NCBI RefSeq assembly: GCF_018446385.1
Contig: NC_055990.1
Location: 26,001,891 to 26,065,890, forward strand
Direction of reading: 5' to 3'
Source of the DNA: Zingiber officinale
Taxonomy: Eukaryota > Streptophyta > Magnoliopsida > Zingiberales > Zingiberaceae
DNA length: 64,000 nt
Shown: positions 34,476 through 46,655 of the stretch, in pieces
Position numbering within the stretch: position 1 is the stretch's first letter
Layout of the letters: the number at the start of each line of letters is the position of its first letter
The notes under the pieces: model-generated
The model's database searches: none
Told to the model about the DNA's origin: nothing
Seen by the model: only the letters and a program-made list of their open reading frames with translations
Translations under genes and position numbers: made by a program

Positions 34476-34780
34476 TAGGTAGGATACTAATTATCCTGCG
34501 GGCTGACGGAAGAAATAACCGATGTCGTCCATATCTTTTCGAAAAAAGAAAATTTTATTTAATATTCGAGGATTATCCCTCAAATAGCTAAACACATATT
34601 ATATACACTCTAGACCCTAAGATCCAAAGAAAGGAAAGAAACCCTAATTTATACACTCCAATTCCTATTTTGTAAAGAAAGAAAAGTAATTTTAAAAGAA
34701 AAGAAAAATGATTAACCGACTCAACATCTAAAAAAAATCTAAAAAATAGAAATATCAAATATATCTTAAATACCAAAAGA

Positions 34781-34825
<45 letters not shown>

Positions 34826-34830
34826 TTTGG
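34476..34830. mobile_element. Solo-LTR-like copy of the gypsy-like element repeat, copy 2
   Basis: Starts TAGGTAGGATACTAATTATCC, the same left edge as the repeat at about 33535. This edge was lost in copy 1. No interior sequence attached. Contains the (AAT)15 tract at 34781-34825. Confidence 0.5.
34781..34825. repeat. (AAT)15 microsatellite, copy 2
   Basis: Perfect AAT repeats, the same length as copy 1. Confidence 0.95.
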
Positions 34831-36965
34831 CTCCTGCATTAAAGACTGACATGCATAAATCCTACTTTGATCAATTGGGAAACATTTGATTATGCTTCAT
34901 GATAGATAGGGATACTGAAAGTTAACAAATGTATTAATGCAAAAGCATATGACTCGAGTGAATAGGTGAAGAAGAGGGAAGAGAGGCCAGGAATGTGAAG
35001 AAAATAAAGATGGGGAAGAAATATGAAGGTTGAAGGAAGACGATTAGTGTGGAAAAGGTCATGAAACAAGTTTGATTTGAACTACAATTGCTGCAGAGAA
35101 GATTTACATATCAAGCAATCCTTGTGGCCAAAAGATCATTAGAGTTTATATTGACTTTATCCCATTAGGCCATGAGTTTATTGGGATCGTCTGTTAGGAT
35201 AGTAATATTTATGGGGTCTGTATGGATAGTATTTTTGTATGGATTCTATTAGAGCTCATGAGGATCCCTTCCAAAGAAGAACACTAATCTATATAGCTCC
35301 CGAGTAACGTACATCACCAACCAACTCTAAAGTAGCCTTACTTACAATTACTGATTCACTAAAGAAAGTGATCTGGTTACTTGATCTAAGACAAATAAAA
35401 TTACTCAGCAAGTATATTATTGCACTTTGAGCCTGAATGAGTTTTTGATTGATGATTTAGCTGAAAATTGGTCGGCAAATGTATCCTTACTATCAAATAT
35501 ATAATATATTATTTAGCTCATGGCAAATTTTGCAGTTTCAAGTTGTCCTAAAAGTTTTAGTCTCTGATTGGAGCAATGTAATTTCGGAACCCTGTTATAG
35601 TGCCAACTTATAATGCCAGTAGTAAATTAGGGATTGAAGGGGAAAGAAACAGAGAGAGAGAGAGAGAGAGAGAAGGATATAATAGATATGATATATAAAT
35701 TGGTTTCTAAAAAGAATTGTAGTTCTTCAATATCTTTTCACTTAGGCTATTTACTTGTGAAAACGAGAGTATAATAAGTAGATAACTAATCGATTTAAAA
35801 TTTATTATAGTATGTCGTACAAGTACTTGACAATACTTGATATGTTTATGCATTCGTTATAGTTAACCTACACATATTTATTCATCTTATTTAGAGTTTT
35901 TTTACTTTTAATAATATTATATCAAATAATAGTTGAATTTAAAATATTGTTTATTTTATTTTTACTTTGCCGAAGTGAATACGTATTAATTTTATTTCAC
36001 TTCACTTATTTGCTAATAAAAATACAACTATAAGAATTAGATCATCAATTGAATTTAAACTTTAGAAGAACAAACTAATATGAATTTATGTTGAAGAGTG
36101 TGATAACATGGCAAAGCCTGTTGATCGCCTATACGACAAGATGCTTTTTTGTTGATATTGAAGAGTGTGCTGATTAATATTGAGTTTTGATGATTTATCG
36201 AAGTAATATATTTTAATCATATCCCTAGTCAATTAAGTCACAAGCAAAAGATTTGTCATCCTAAGATTTAGGCATGCATATTAAGGAATGGTTAAATGAG
36301 CTCCATCACTTTTGGAGCATTAGCATTTATTTTTGTTTTTTTTAGAATGGGTGCATAGAAATTCTATCAAATAGTATTGCTAGCAACGGATCAAAAAGCT
36401 AGAAGGCAAAGTGATTTTTTTATCGCTATATACACTATTGATCCTTGTTAATTTGTTGGAAAGATCATTGAAGTTGATTCTAGAAGAGACAAATTGACTA
36501 ATTAGATAGTGGAGTTGCAGAGGAACAGACTGAATTAAAGAAGGCGTGCAAGTTTCTGAAATATGTTGAAGATATGCCCATCTTGACTGTGTAATCTGAC
36601 TAATTTTATTGCTTTTCAGTTATTTTGAGTATGACATTTAAGGTAAGATGTCTGGGGAAGAGATCCAAAAAAAAAAAGGGAAAATTAACGGCTAAATTCT
36701 AGGTTTCTAGCCTCACAAACTAACAATTCATACCAAATACCGTGTCAAACAACTATGTAGATGTCGGAATTATTCACTGTGAATCTGTGATTCGGAAGGG
36801 CGTAAACATGGCAAACAATGTTGTTTTCCCAAGGTGGACGAACACATTTGCATGTAAAGCCACTGTTGCTATATCATCATACTAGTAGGCTTCATGGCGC
36901 ATGTAGAGACAGTTTGGCAAGAAGACTCAAATTGTCTTGAACAACTCTAAGGCATACTTTCAGTA
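34831..36965. other. Spacer without recognisable gene, copy 2
   Basis: Counterpart of 12566-14703. A GA tract lies at about 35650-35672, after which the copies differ. The last 35 bases before the CACTA element (GTCTTGAACAACTCTAAGGC and following) have a second, related copy to the right of that element at about 45273. Confidence 0.4.
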
Positions 36966-37859
36966 CACTACAGGAAATATGTGATTTAGCGGCAAATTAT
37001 TTTGTCGCTAATAAAACAATTTTCGTCGCTAAAAGAACATAGCGACGATAAATATTCACCGCTAACATCATCGCTATAGGCTTGTCGTAAACCATATTTA
37101 GCGACAAAAGCTAAGATTTCGTCGCTAAGATTAATGACATAACATAAACTGTTGTCAAGATGGTCATAATTGCTGCTAATATTCAACTAGGTTAGTGACG
37201 AATTGGCGCATTTTTGCCACTAAATCCATCCCTGTTAGCGACGAATTGGCGTATTTTCATCGCTAAATCTACCTCGGTTAGCGATGAATTACACAAAATT
37301 TGTCACTATTCATGGTCTAGTTTCACGATGAATCATGGATAATTCGTCGCTAACCATTTAAAAAAAACCTAGTAGCTACAATATGTTTCGATAACCCAGG
37401 TCCCATATAAGGAATTAGCGACGAATTCCCATTAATTCGTCACTAATACTCTTTATTAGCGACGACTTCCGATAAATTCATCACTAACACTATTTTTTTA
37501 AAAATAATTTTATTTATGTATATTAATATCCTATATACAAATTTATAACTCACAACAAAGTCACAACATTCACAAATTTTACCAACTCATAGCATTCATA
37601 AATTTGTACTCATACTTTACAACATTCACAAAACATTATAAAGTTAACAACTCTAACAACGAGTAACACAAGAAAATAAAGTTCACATCCAAATTCATAA
37701 CTTTAACAACAAGTTCACAACATCGAATTCTAACGTGGAGGAGGAGGAGATGGAGCTGAAGAGAAATCATGGATCAAGGATTGTAATGCTCAGGTGCCAA
37801 TCGGTTAAGAATTTGTTCAAACATATTTTGTCTTGATCTTATTAATGTCAACTAATCTT

Positions 37860-39240
37860 GGGTGCTTGCTAACTGAACTCGGGTGTTTGCTAACTCTTCT
37901 TTGCCTTCTAGTTGTTGCTCGGTGGATTCAAGCTTTTTATGCAATGCTGCGTTAATTAATCTGGATGCGGTGGCATTTGAAGAAGTGGACCTAACTAACT
38001 TTGATCCACTTCCAAGTCCTCTAATATATCCGCAATGAGTACCAAGGACCTGATGTAGCTTAACAATAAAAATACCAAGTTATGAAAATTTAATTCAAGA
38101 ATGAAAGATAACCATAACGAGATGTGCAAGTACATGAATCTTGCTAAAAGTAGTGACCAAATCAAGTTATACTGGATTATACGACATTCTCCTTCACAAG
38201 TAAATGACACTTGTGCATATACCATGTATGAAAAAAAAGATGAATATGAGGCTTTTACATTTCAAGATGATGCAGAATATACTAAATGCTTCATATGAGG
38301 TGTATGTTAATATAGAACAAACGTGTTGGCCTAGAGTTTTAATACTAAGTCACCAAAACAATACAAGTTTTGAAGATAATAAAACATATGATATGATGAT
38401 ATCTTGAGCATGCAGATAAGGTTTAACTCATCTGGGTATCTCAAATGACCAACATGGAACAACCTAACAAAATGAGTATCGTGGACCTGATCACAAATTA
38501 TATCCTCAATTTGGACTGCATCGATGACATTTTCTGTATTTTCTTGTATTTGAACATACTCATCACAGTCTCACCATATCATCCTAGAAATAATAAACAT
38601 ATAAAAAATATCATAAAAAATAATTATGCAAAGTTAAGAATCACTAAATAAGATCATAGCATACATATACGATTTCGACCCTCTCCCCAATCTACCCTTT
38701 TGACGAGTTATAATGAATTTCATTAAAGACAATAATCCGATCTTTTCTTTGTGACTTGATCAGTTTGAAAAAAAAAATGTGATACTATTTTAATGAACAC
38801 AATATATGATAATTATAAAATTCGCACTTACACCGTCGTAACAATATTGAATGAAGGATTTAGAACCTCTGCGATGGTTATATGAGAGTTTCTCTCAATT
38901 TTTAATAGTTGTTGCAGATCTTTTCTATGACGCAAAATTTTGTATAAATAAAACATTAGTTAAAGAATAAATAATTATTTTTTTTTAATTAAAAAGACAT
39001 TTGTTATAGAATGAGTTAACCTGAAATGCCTCTTATTCAAACAGAGTACACATGTAGTCCTAGTTATCTTGCATCTTACAAAACTCGATCGACATATGTT
39101 ATCAGTGCTCAACAAGAGGAAGGTGCAATAGCTTCTTATAATGACTATGCATTTTAATTATATTGTCTCTATACCTTGTACTCATTAACCGATCAGTCTC
39201 CTTTCTGACTGACGATGAACCATCTTGAAAACTAATATCA
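37860..39240 (-). pseudogene. CACTA transposase-associated protein remnant, copy 2
   Basis: Counterpart of 15590-16960, with LGTHCGYIRGLGSGSK and SSNATASRLINAAL on the minus strand, similar to PF03004. Frames are broken. Not functional. Confidence 0.55.
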
Positions 39241-40004
39241 AAAGCAACTTGAAAAAAAATAAATTTATTTATTTTGCATGTGGTTAGTAATAAAGGAGTG
39301 GTTATAAATATGTTGAATTAGTTGTACTTATTGATAATTGATCATATATCATCCTTTTATTATTCGTGAGGACGACTTTTAGATTAAGGGAGCTGATCCG
39401 GTCCAAAAGTTGAAAAGACGAAAAGCTGGGGATGTGGCGCTCACGCTGACCTTCTATGGACTCCGCGCGGACCTGCAACACAGACGTTAGTGCCGAGACA
39501 GGGAAGGGATCCCGGCGTTAGCCCTCCGACGCTCAAGTCAGTCACCGGCGATGAAGTGGAAAGCGAAGCAACAAGAAGACTACTGTAGCGTAAACAATGA
39601 ATATCACATACCTCCGCTGTTGCTTGGACCCTCCTTTATATAGAGCTCTGGTAGCGCATGTGCACACTTCCTAAGGCGAGCACGCTTCTCAAAACTTTCC
39701 CTGATAAGACTTGTCAGTAAAGTGTCCTTGACGCAGTATCTTAACGGGCCGAGCATATCTCCGAAGTGACAGTGAAACCTTCTACCGTACGATCTTCTGG
39801 CAGCTCATGCCCGGTGTTGGCGACACCAATTCCCAAAAGGATGTTGAGGGATATCAACGTACTGTACCACTAGGTCGAGCGGGTTGGTCGCTTGGCCGTC
39901 CATTCACCGCTCTGGTGCCCTGTCCGGTCGGGCAAAACCTTGGTACTCCTTGTCTTCTTGAACGAAGTTCCACTCTACCACTATCGAGTCCTACTGTTAG
40001 GCCC

Positions 40005-40127
40005 AGTGAGGTAGCCGCTCGGCCGAAGTTGAACTCTGTCGATATTTGGCCAAGCGGGGTAGCCGCTCGGCCGAAGTTGAACTCTGTCGATGTTTGGCCA
40101 AGCGGGGTAGCCGCTCGGCTCGGCTTC
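40005..40127 (+). repeat. 48-bp tandem repeats in the nested element
   Basis: About 2.5 units, each containing GGTAGCCGCTCGGCCGAAG and AACTCTGTCGAT. Copy 1 (about 17730-17850) has fewer and more altered units, so the array length differs between copies. Confidence 0.75.
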
Positions 40128-40734
40128 TGCACATCGTTCTCCCTTGGGCGTCAGTTGTTTGAATGAGACGGGTCGAAGACTTCTCCCCAATTGGGGCATG
40201 CTTCGCCCGATCAGTCGATGCCACCTACGCGTTGACCGCCTTGACTTTGACCTCCTTTGACCTCCACCGTGGCAGTGGGGTGGGACCCTTCATCATCACT
40301 GCATCACAAGCCTCCCCCTCAAGTCTAGTTGAAGGAGGCTGTAAGTTTGACTGACTGGACAATTGTCTGAACAGATTTCCTCCCGATCGACCTTCGACAC
40401 TGTGTGGTTTCTGATCGGGATGTCACCGTTCCTTGCCGATCGGCCTGTTGAAGCTTGTCGTTCGAGTGTAGGTTTGCTCCCTTGATCCGATTGGAATGAC
40501 GAAGGTTTTCACTTGTGAACTCTTTCCTTGGGTTGTCTTGTGTGAGCGCGAGTCAGGCTGACGTCACCCATATTTATGGGAAATCGTGCAAATTTCTGCG
40601 CATTAAGGCTAAGCGCGCTCCCATGCCGTCATTAAATGCCGACCCATGGCAATGCGCCACGTGTCCTGCCCCTGTCACCGCACGCTTGACGTGACAGGGT
40701 ATCGATATGACGTTTGGCGGTTTAAATTCATCGG

Positions 40735-40915
40735 TCAGATCTCACCCTAGGTTTCTGCAACCTAGATCGGATGACTCCGATCGGCCGGCCCCCAGGCTTA
40801 TAAGCCCGTGTGTGTCGCCGTCTTTGCACATTTCACCTTCGTGCTCTTTGGTGCTGCCCGTTTCGTGCTCCGACGACCTTCCCCTACTGCTCCTCCGGTG
40901 ATCTCCCCCCAGTAG
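40735..40915 (+). repeat. Left arm of a ~180-bp inverted repeat
   Basis: Contains GGCTTATAAGCCC, GCACATTTCACCTTCGTGC and GTGATCTCCCCCCAG. The reverse complement of this stretch lies at 44395-44585. Contig 1 ends inside the copy 1 version of this arm. Confidence 0.85.
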
Positions 40916-43006
40916 ACTTTCTTCGTCGACCTTTTACTTGTAAGCTTCCTCCCTATCGAACTGACCTCCGAGTTTTTTTTGTCTTTCAGCGTTCTTCTTC
41001 CCCGTTCTCGAGTTTTTCAGCATCTGTGTTCTGGTGATAGCTCCGTCAGTAGGTTTTCTTCAAATCTCCACTTTTATTTTATAATGGCAAGTTCTTCGCA
41101 GCCTCTTGCCGACATCCTGGGCCCTGGTACACCTCTACCGAGTCCCGATTTGACGCCGGCGATATTGAGAGTCTGAAAGCCGCTTTTGAACTGCCTCCCA
41201 AGTATAAAGTCATCCTTCTCCTTCGGATCGACTGAATTCTTCGCCGCCCGACTGTATCACCTTCTTTCGGGACCATTTTATCGTCGGTCTGCGGTTTCCC
41301 ATCCACCCATTCTCTTCTGTGTGTAAATATTTCCGAGTCTACCTCCATTAGCTGGTGCCGAACTCTTTTCGGCTACTGTGTGAGGTGGTTGTTCTCTTTC
41401 GCCTACACGGCATTCCGCTCACTTCCTGGCTCTTCCATTACTTTTATTATCCCAAGTCGTCCGAGCCGAGGACGTTTCTTTTCTAAGCCCGAGTGGACTT
41501 AGTTTTCTTTGATAAAATGCTGACTTCCAACAAACACTGGAAGGAGTACACTTCCTTTTTATGTGCTTTCCCAAGCGGTCAGATTTGCCCACACATTGGC
41601 AGCTTGACGTGACGCCTTATCCTCCCTTGAAAAAGTATAAGAGCCAATCGGACTACCTCAACGCAGTCACAATGTTGACCAGTCAGAAATACGTCATCCA
41701 CAAGCTGCTGCTGGAGGGTATCTTGTATATTTTCGGCTTGAGTCTGATCTGCACCGGCTGTCGACTAGTCTAGGTATGTCACTTCTTTTAATGCTTCTTT
41801 TGATTATAACTGATTTCTCTTCCTCTTTTACAGTCGAAATCATGGTACGCGCACGTCTGGCCGGCAAGGTGAAGCTCGCATATGTCGTGATCAATACAGC
41901 CGCTGTCGAAGAACTGGGGAGCTGCAGCTTATAGCCGGTTGGCTCGCAAGAGGAGCCGCAGGATGAGAGTGCGACGGCTCCCGCTCAGGCAAGTGTTGGA
42001 GCGACCGGTGGCTCCCAACCTTCTGAACGGTGCCCGCTCATTCCAGTTGAGGACTCGAGCTTAGCTTCCTCAAACGAGCCACTGGCTAGGCACAAGAGGC
42101 GTCGGGCGGAGCCTTCCTCTCGCTCAGCTACTTCGGGGGTGCGTTCCGTCGAACGGGTGGAGACGTCGACCCTCGCTTCTATCCAAGTAGCCATTGCCCC
42201 CGAGTCCTCAAATCGTCTCCAAGGATCTGACCCATCCATCAGCAACGAATGGATTGGTGGAACTTGTGAAATCCAGGGGTCCCATCTTACAAAATTTCTT
42301 GTACGACATGTCAGTCCTCGCCACCTGAGAGGTGTCGACATTCTGACGTAGTAAATGAGTCAGGCCATCTAACACCTGCTTGCTGCGTTCAACAGGGGCG
42401 GTGTAATCTGGCGTCTAGGAAGCATCTAGGGATACACCACAATCACTACTTAGTCACAGCATGCTCAGATAAAATGAATGTGTACATATCCTCATATCAT
42501 TAACAATTAACGTCATAAAATGCTCAACATCAGGAAATCATTTAGTATAGCTCAACCATCAGACAAAAGTATAAAATGCTAAAATTCACGGACTTTGGGG
42601 CATGATTCCTTGAGCTTCTTGCAACCAGCTGTAGGCATAACCCAAACCATGACTCTGGTCTGCCTCAGGGGACGGTCTGCGTCGTCGGTGGCCTTCCTAC
42701 CGCCAAAATCAAAGACCAAGAAGTCGGGCATCCGATCAGCTTCTTCATCATGGTCGTTCGAGTGGGCGACTTCTGCACAGTCAGCCCCGAGCGGTCAGCG
42801 CCACATTACGACGATTTTACATTTGTCGACCGAGGAGTGGCGCGAATCCAACGTCGAATCCCGAGCTCCGGACCACCAGATCATCATATAAGGGTCGCTC
42901 GTCAAGATATGGGAGGATGCCCAGGATCGTGCGATGGCGATGCCTCTGGGGGGCACTCACGTATAACCACACCTAGATATCCCCTGGGGTAAGTTTTACC
43001 TTACAT

Positions 43007-43762
43007 TTGTTTAATTCACACCCAATCAGCGCTTATATTTGCTTGCTTTTCGTAGTACTGGGTGGAGAGCCTGACTATATTCCAAAGGCTTGCGTTTTTG
43101 GAGGAGGAAGTAAAGCAATTGAAGGCGTCGAGCAACCAATTCTCCGTCGCTCAGGAATAAACAGATGCCGAGGTGGCCAAGCTACGGGTCGCTCTTGAGA
43201 AGAGCAACAAACTGCTTGAGGTCGAACGAGCTAATAGTGTCGGGCAGGCCACGATGCTAGAGCGGCTCAATAAACAGGTCACCACTTTTGACAATAAAAT
43301 CGAGTCGGCCAACGCACGAAAGAACCGGGTCATCGCAAACCCCGAGGAGAAGAATAAGGAGGCTCGACCCTCGCCCAAAAACTTAAGGAAGCTGAGGACT
43401 TCTTGTTTGCCGAGCGGCACAGCCGGTTGGTCGAAGAAACGACCTTTCGAGGCCAACTTGCCTCCAAGGATACTGTGCTGGCCACCGCCAAGGATGAGCT
43501 GGAGGCCTCTCGAGCGACCTTGAAGACCTACCAAGATGTTAAGCAGAGTCGTTTTGAGGTCATGAAGAAAAATTACCTCCGTTCAGATGTTTTTAACGAG
43601 GTCGCCAATCGTGCTATGCGCTTATTCAACCTGGCCATCGATGGGGCATTCAACCAACTCCGTAAGGGAGGTCATCTGTCGGCCGCTCTGACAAGCAGCA
43701 TCATTAGTCGGGATAAGCTCACTGTTGCATTACCTGATGATGTCTTGGATTATCTTGAGTGA
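43007..43762 (+). pseudogene. Coiled-coil gag-like reading frame of the nested retroelement (fossil)
   Basis: Frame segments such as EVAKLRVALEKSNKLLEVERAN and VFNEVANRAMRLFNLAID are rich in heptad-like leucine and charged residues and end DDVLDYLE. This matches the coiled-coil tail of plant gypsy-type 'transposon' proteins carrying PF04195. It is part of a broken element and no function is claimed. Confidence 0.5.
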
Positions 43763-44091
43763 GATCGAGCGTTACTGTAAGATGTAAAATTTTTGAAGTT
43801 TAAATGCATGCTCGTCCGTTCGGAAGCTTTACATCCTTGTATGTTTTTCAACTCCTTTTGAGTATTGCAAGAGCTCCATGATTAGTCTATCAGCCGACCG
43901 ATCCCTCTCGTATTCAGAGTTCATAATTCCGCGATCTCCCGCCCGGCTCTGGGAGTATTTTAAAGAATAGTGTCGAACGGTCAATATATTCTGAAGACTA
44001 GATAAGCTCACTCGACTTCTAGAGCCTGTGGCTCTAATATAACCCAAAACCTGGCTGATCCGCACGGGAGTCTCTGACTCAAGGGTTTATA

Positions 44092-44397
44092 GTCGTCGTT
44101 TGACTGTTGATGAAGACCCAGGTTTTAGTTCGCCTCTCGACCGCTGATGGAGATATGCGTTTAAGGTCGCCGCTCGACCGCTGATGGAGACACGCGTTTA
44201 AGGTCGTCGCTCGACCGCTGAAGTCGACTCGAGTCTAAGGTCACGGTTCGACCGCTGATGGAGACAAGAGTTTAAGTTCGCCGCTCGACCGTTGATGGGG
44301 ACACGCGTTTAAGGTCGTCGCTCGACCGTTGATGAAATCACGCGTTTAAGGTCGTTGCTCGACCGTTGATGAAATCACGCGTTTAAGGTCGCCGCTG
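44092..44397 (+). repeat. 37-bp tandem repeat array, about 8 units
   Basis: Units follow the pattern CGCTCGACCGCTGATGG then AGACACGCGTTTAAGGTCGT, with small variation; the first unit is the most degraded. The array sits between the gag-like region and the right arm of the inverted repeat. Confidence 0.9.
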
Positions 44398-44585
44398 GGG
44401 GGAGATCGCCGGAGCAGTACGTGAAGGTCATCGGAGCACGAAACGGGCAACACCAAAGAGCATGAAGGCGAAATGTGCAAAGACGGCGACACGCATGGGC
44501 TTATAAGCCTGGGGGCCGGTTGACCGGAGCCGTCCGATCTAGGTCGTAGAAACTTTGGTTGAGATCTGACCATTGAATTTAAACC
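44395..44585 (-). repeat. Right arm of the ~180-bp inverted repeat
   Basis: Reverse complement of about 40735-40915: CTGGGGGGAGATCGCCGG, GCACGAAACGGGCAACACC and GGGCTTATAAGCC. It probably comes from a second, oppositely oriented LTR or element end. Confidence 0.85.
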
Positions 44586-45157
44586 ATCAAAAAATTATTA
44601 TCTGAGCATCAAAATAATCCTAAAACCATCCTCTAAATATCAAAATATTCCTAAAATTATCATCTAAATATCAAAATAACTGATTAAAAATATTAAAAAT
44701 AATAAATGAAAAGCTTGGGAGAAAAGATTTGGAGGAGGGTCTAAATAGGAAAGCTACGCGTTGAGTTGGAGCAGAAGAAAGAGCAATCATCGGAGCAGGG
44801 AGTATGAGAAGGAAGATTTGTCGGAGTCACTGTGGCGTAAAAGAAAAAGCGAAGGAGAGGAAGAGTGTGGTGGAGTCGAGGAAAGGTAGGATTTTAATTT
44901 AAGTCACCAACATACCAATTAGCGACATAATATACTAATTTCATTGCTAATATCTAACTTTAGCAGTGAAGTAGGATATTTTGCTGCTAATCTCTCTTAA
45001 AAATGGGGTCCACCTAGTTTGATTTTTTTTGGAAAAACTAGTTTTAAATATTATTATTTGCGACAATCTGATATTTCCCCGCAAATAGTGATATTTAGCT
45101 ACTAACTATAATTTCGTCGCTAATAATTCATCACTCTTTTACTAGTTTCATGTAGTA

Positions 45158-46655
45158 GTTCCATCAAAGCGCTGATCTATTTTATATGGTAACTGATCCT
45201 AGTTCTCGTGTTATATTTATTGAACAATTAGTCCCTATAATGTATGGGCGATTGGAATATATAACTTAAAAAGTCTTGAACAACTCTAAGATATAAGTTC
45301 AGAAGTTCCATCAAAGTGGGAAGTAAATCTTTTACTTGATTTCATAAAGCTTTATAGGACAATTGGCATCATCTTCGTTGGGTTGATCTGCTTTGCAGTG
45401 TAACTACGGATCTAGTTCTCATTTTTCCTATTTGAACAAATGGGAGTATATATCAATCATTGATTGTGCCACTTTTGTTATGTATCACACAACAGAAGAA
45501 TCTTATATAACGATTGATTTCGACAGGATGTTATTTAGTAGTTTTCGATTGCTTGATCTTTGCCATCAAGTAAATTCTAAACCAACAACCCGAATTTACT
45601 AGACTATTATCAAGCAAAACTTAGGTCAATGCTTATGTCTCTATTCTCATTGAGTGAGCGACACCATGTATTCATATCAAATATCCTACGAAACACGTGT
45701 TATCCGAAGAGGATTTTATAGTTCAATCAAAGAGAACTCATGAATCCAATTTTTTCTGTCATTGTTATGAAAGTAAAGTCTATGCTAATTCTGACTTCAA
45801 GAGCGCCAACCATCTTAAGAACACTTGACCCTGGAGAAAAACTCTTATCCTAAGTTCTCCAACCTTCATTTAAACCTTGTATTTATTGCTCACAAGTTTT
45901 AGTTCTACTATATATTATCTGATCACAAGCGCAACCAGTTCATAGATGATCTTTTATGTGCTAAGCTTAAACACCAGTTCATATTCACATTAGAAATTAA
46001 ACTTGCCCTTTGTTGTGCCAGTTATTGATGCGTTGATTATTGAACTATTTTTATACGTTTTTCTTTTGCAAACATCAGAAAAAAAAAAACTTTAATTGTT
46101 CCGAACCGAAGCTAATTCTCCCTTGAGCAATCGCTGAAACAGATCGTATGCATTTTCAGTTTGCTGATATTAAAAGGAATAAGACATTACTCGCGAGCAG
46201 CAACAATTGCAGTGAAGCGGGAAAACTGGTGCTAAAGACGCATCTTATCAGGTATTATTATATCGTTCAAGGTCACGTCACTTGCTGCATTTCTTCGTAC
46301 CCTTTTCTTGGCTTGTTTATGTACGTACTAGTCCATTCTCTAATTGCTCTTCATTCGCTATGCCTATGATGTAACCCTTCACGAGTCCTTTTGCCTGCCT
46401 GTGTTGTTTAGTAGGTATCGCCGTATCGATAACTGGAGCAGCGTCCTGTGAAATTTAAGCCCATATTTTTCGTGCAAGGGTGTTTTGTCCATTTTGAAAC
46501 ATGCAGGGAGCGGTCTGCAAACATTTCGGTAGTCTGTTGTAAGTTATTAAATATATTTTTCGAAGCGTTTTATTTTTATTTTTTTTCCAACCGCTTGGAA
46601 CCTTCGGACGTGGGTACGATCAGTCAACACGAATCTTAAAGCGCACACCCGTTGC
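45158..46655. other. Spacer between the CACTA and the receptor kinase
   Basis: About 1.5 kb of AT-rich sequence with only short, unconvincing open frames. The right end includes the 3' untranslated region of the receptor kinase. No element or RNA gene recognised. Confidence 0.4.

Larger units (their letters stand above)
22167..40869 (+). repeat. Copy 2 of ~18.6-kb direct duplication
   Basis: Matches 1-18605 throughout. Copy 2 continues without a break beyond the match, through the rest of the CACTA element, so it is the better assembled haplotype. Differences from copy 1 are rare up to about 38940 and become frequent after that, mostly C/T and G/A changes in the nested GC-rich element. Confidence 0.98.
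39385..44585 (+). mobile_element. Nested GC-rich gypsy-type retroelement (fossil) inside the CACTA
   Basis: A GC-rich block with LTR-like promoter features: CTTTATATAGAGC near 39640 and GGCTTATAAGCCC near 40797. A plus-strand coding region starts MASSSQPLADILGPG at 41084. The stretch after it resembles the plant 'putative gypsy type transposon' domain PF04195 (words such as ICPHIGSL, FHYFYYPKS). A coiled-coil-rich gag-like part ends with DDVLDYLE at about 43760. No reverse transcriptase or integrase was seen, so it is non-autonomous and broken. A 37-bp tandem array (44092-44397) and an inverted copy of the promoter region (44395-44585) close it. It inserted after the CACTA element. Confidence 0.65.
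36966..45157 (-). mobile_element. CACTA (En/Spm-like) DNA transposon, copy 2, with nested retroelement
   Basis: Left terminus CACTACAGGAAATATG at 36966; right terminus region TTTCATGTAGTA at about 45146-45157, slightly degraded from the expected TGTAGTG. Both ends carry subterminal TTAGCGAC and GTCGCTAA words (36985-37500 and about 44930-45130). Minus-strand transposase-associated remnants lie at about 37860-39240. A GC-rich LTR-type element of about 5.2 kb (39385-44585) is nested inside. Without it the transposon would be about 3 kb. A 3-bp duplication GTA at the flanks is plausible given the related unoccupied sequence at 45273-45316. Confidence 0.8.

Noticed and set aside
1-40869. Two separate MIR156, HSFA4 and NADK3 gene pairs as a true tandem gene expansion
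   Set aside because: Introns, spacers and transposon insertions match as closely as exons, and the block edge is an assembly gap; a haplotype duplicate is the simpler reading.
44092-44397. Regularly spaced repeats resembling a CRISPR array
   Set aside because: Units are head-to-tail tandem repeats of 37 bp with no unique spacers, in a plant retroelement.
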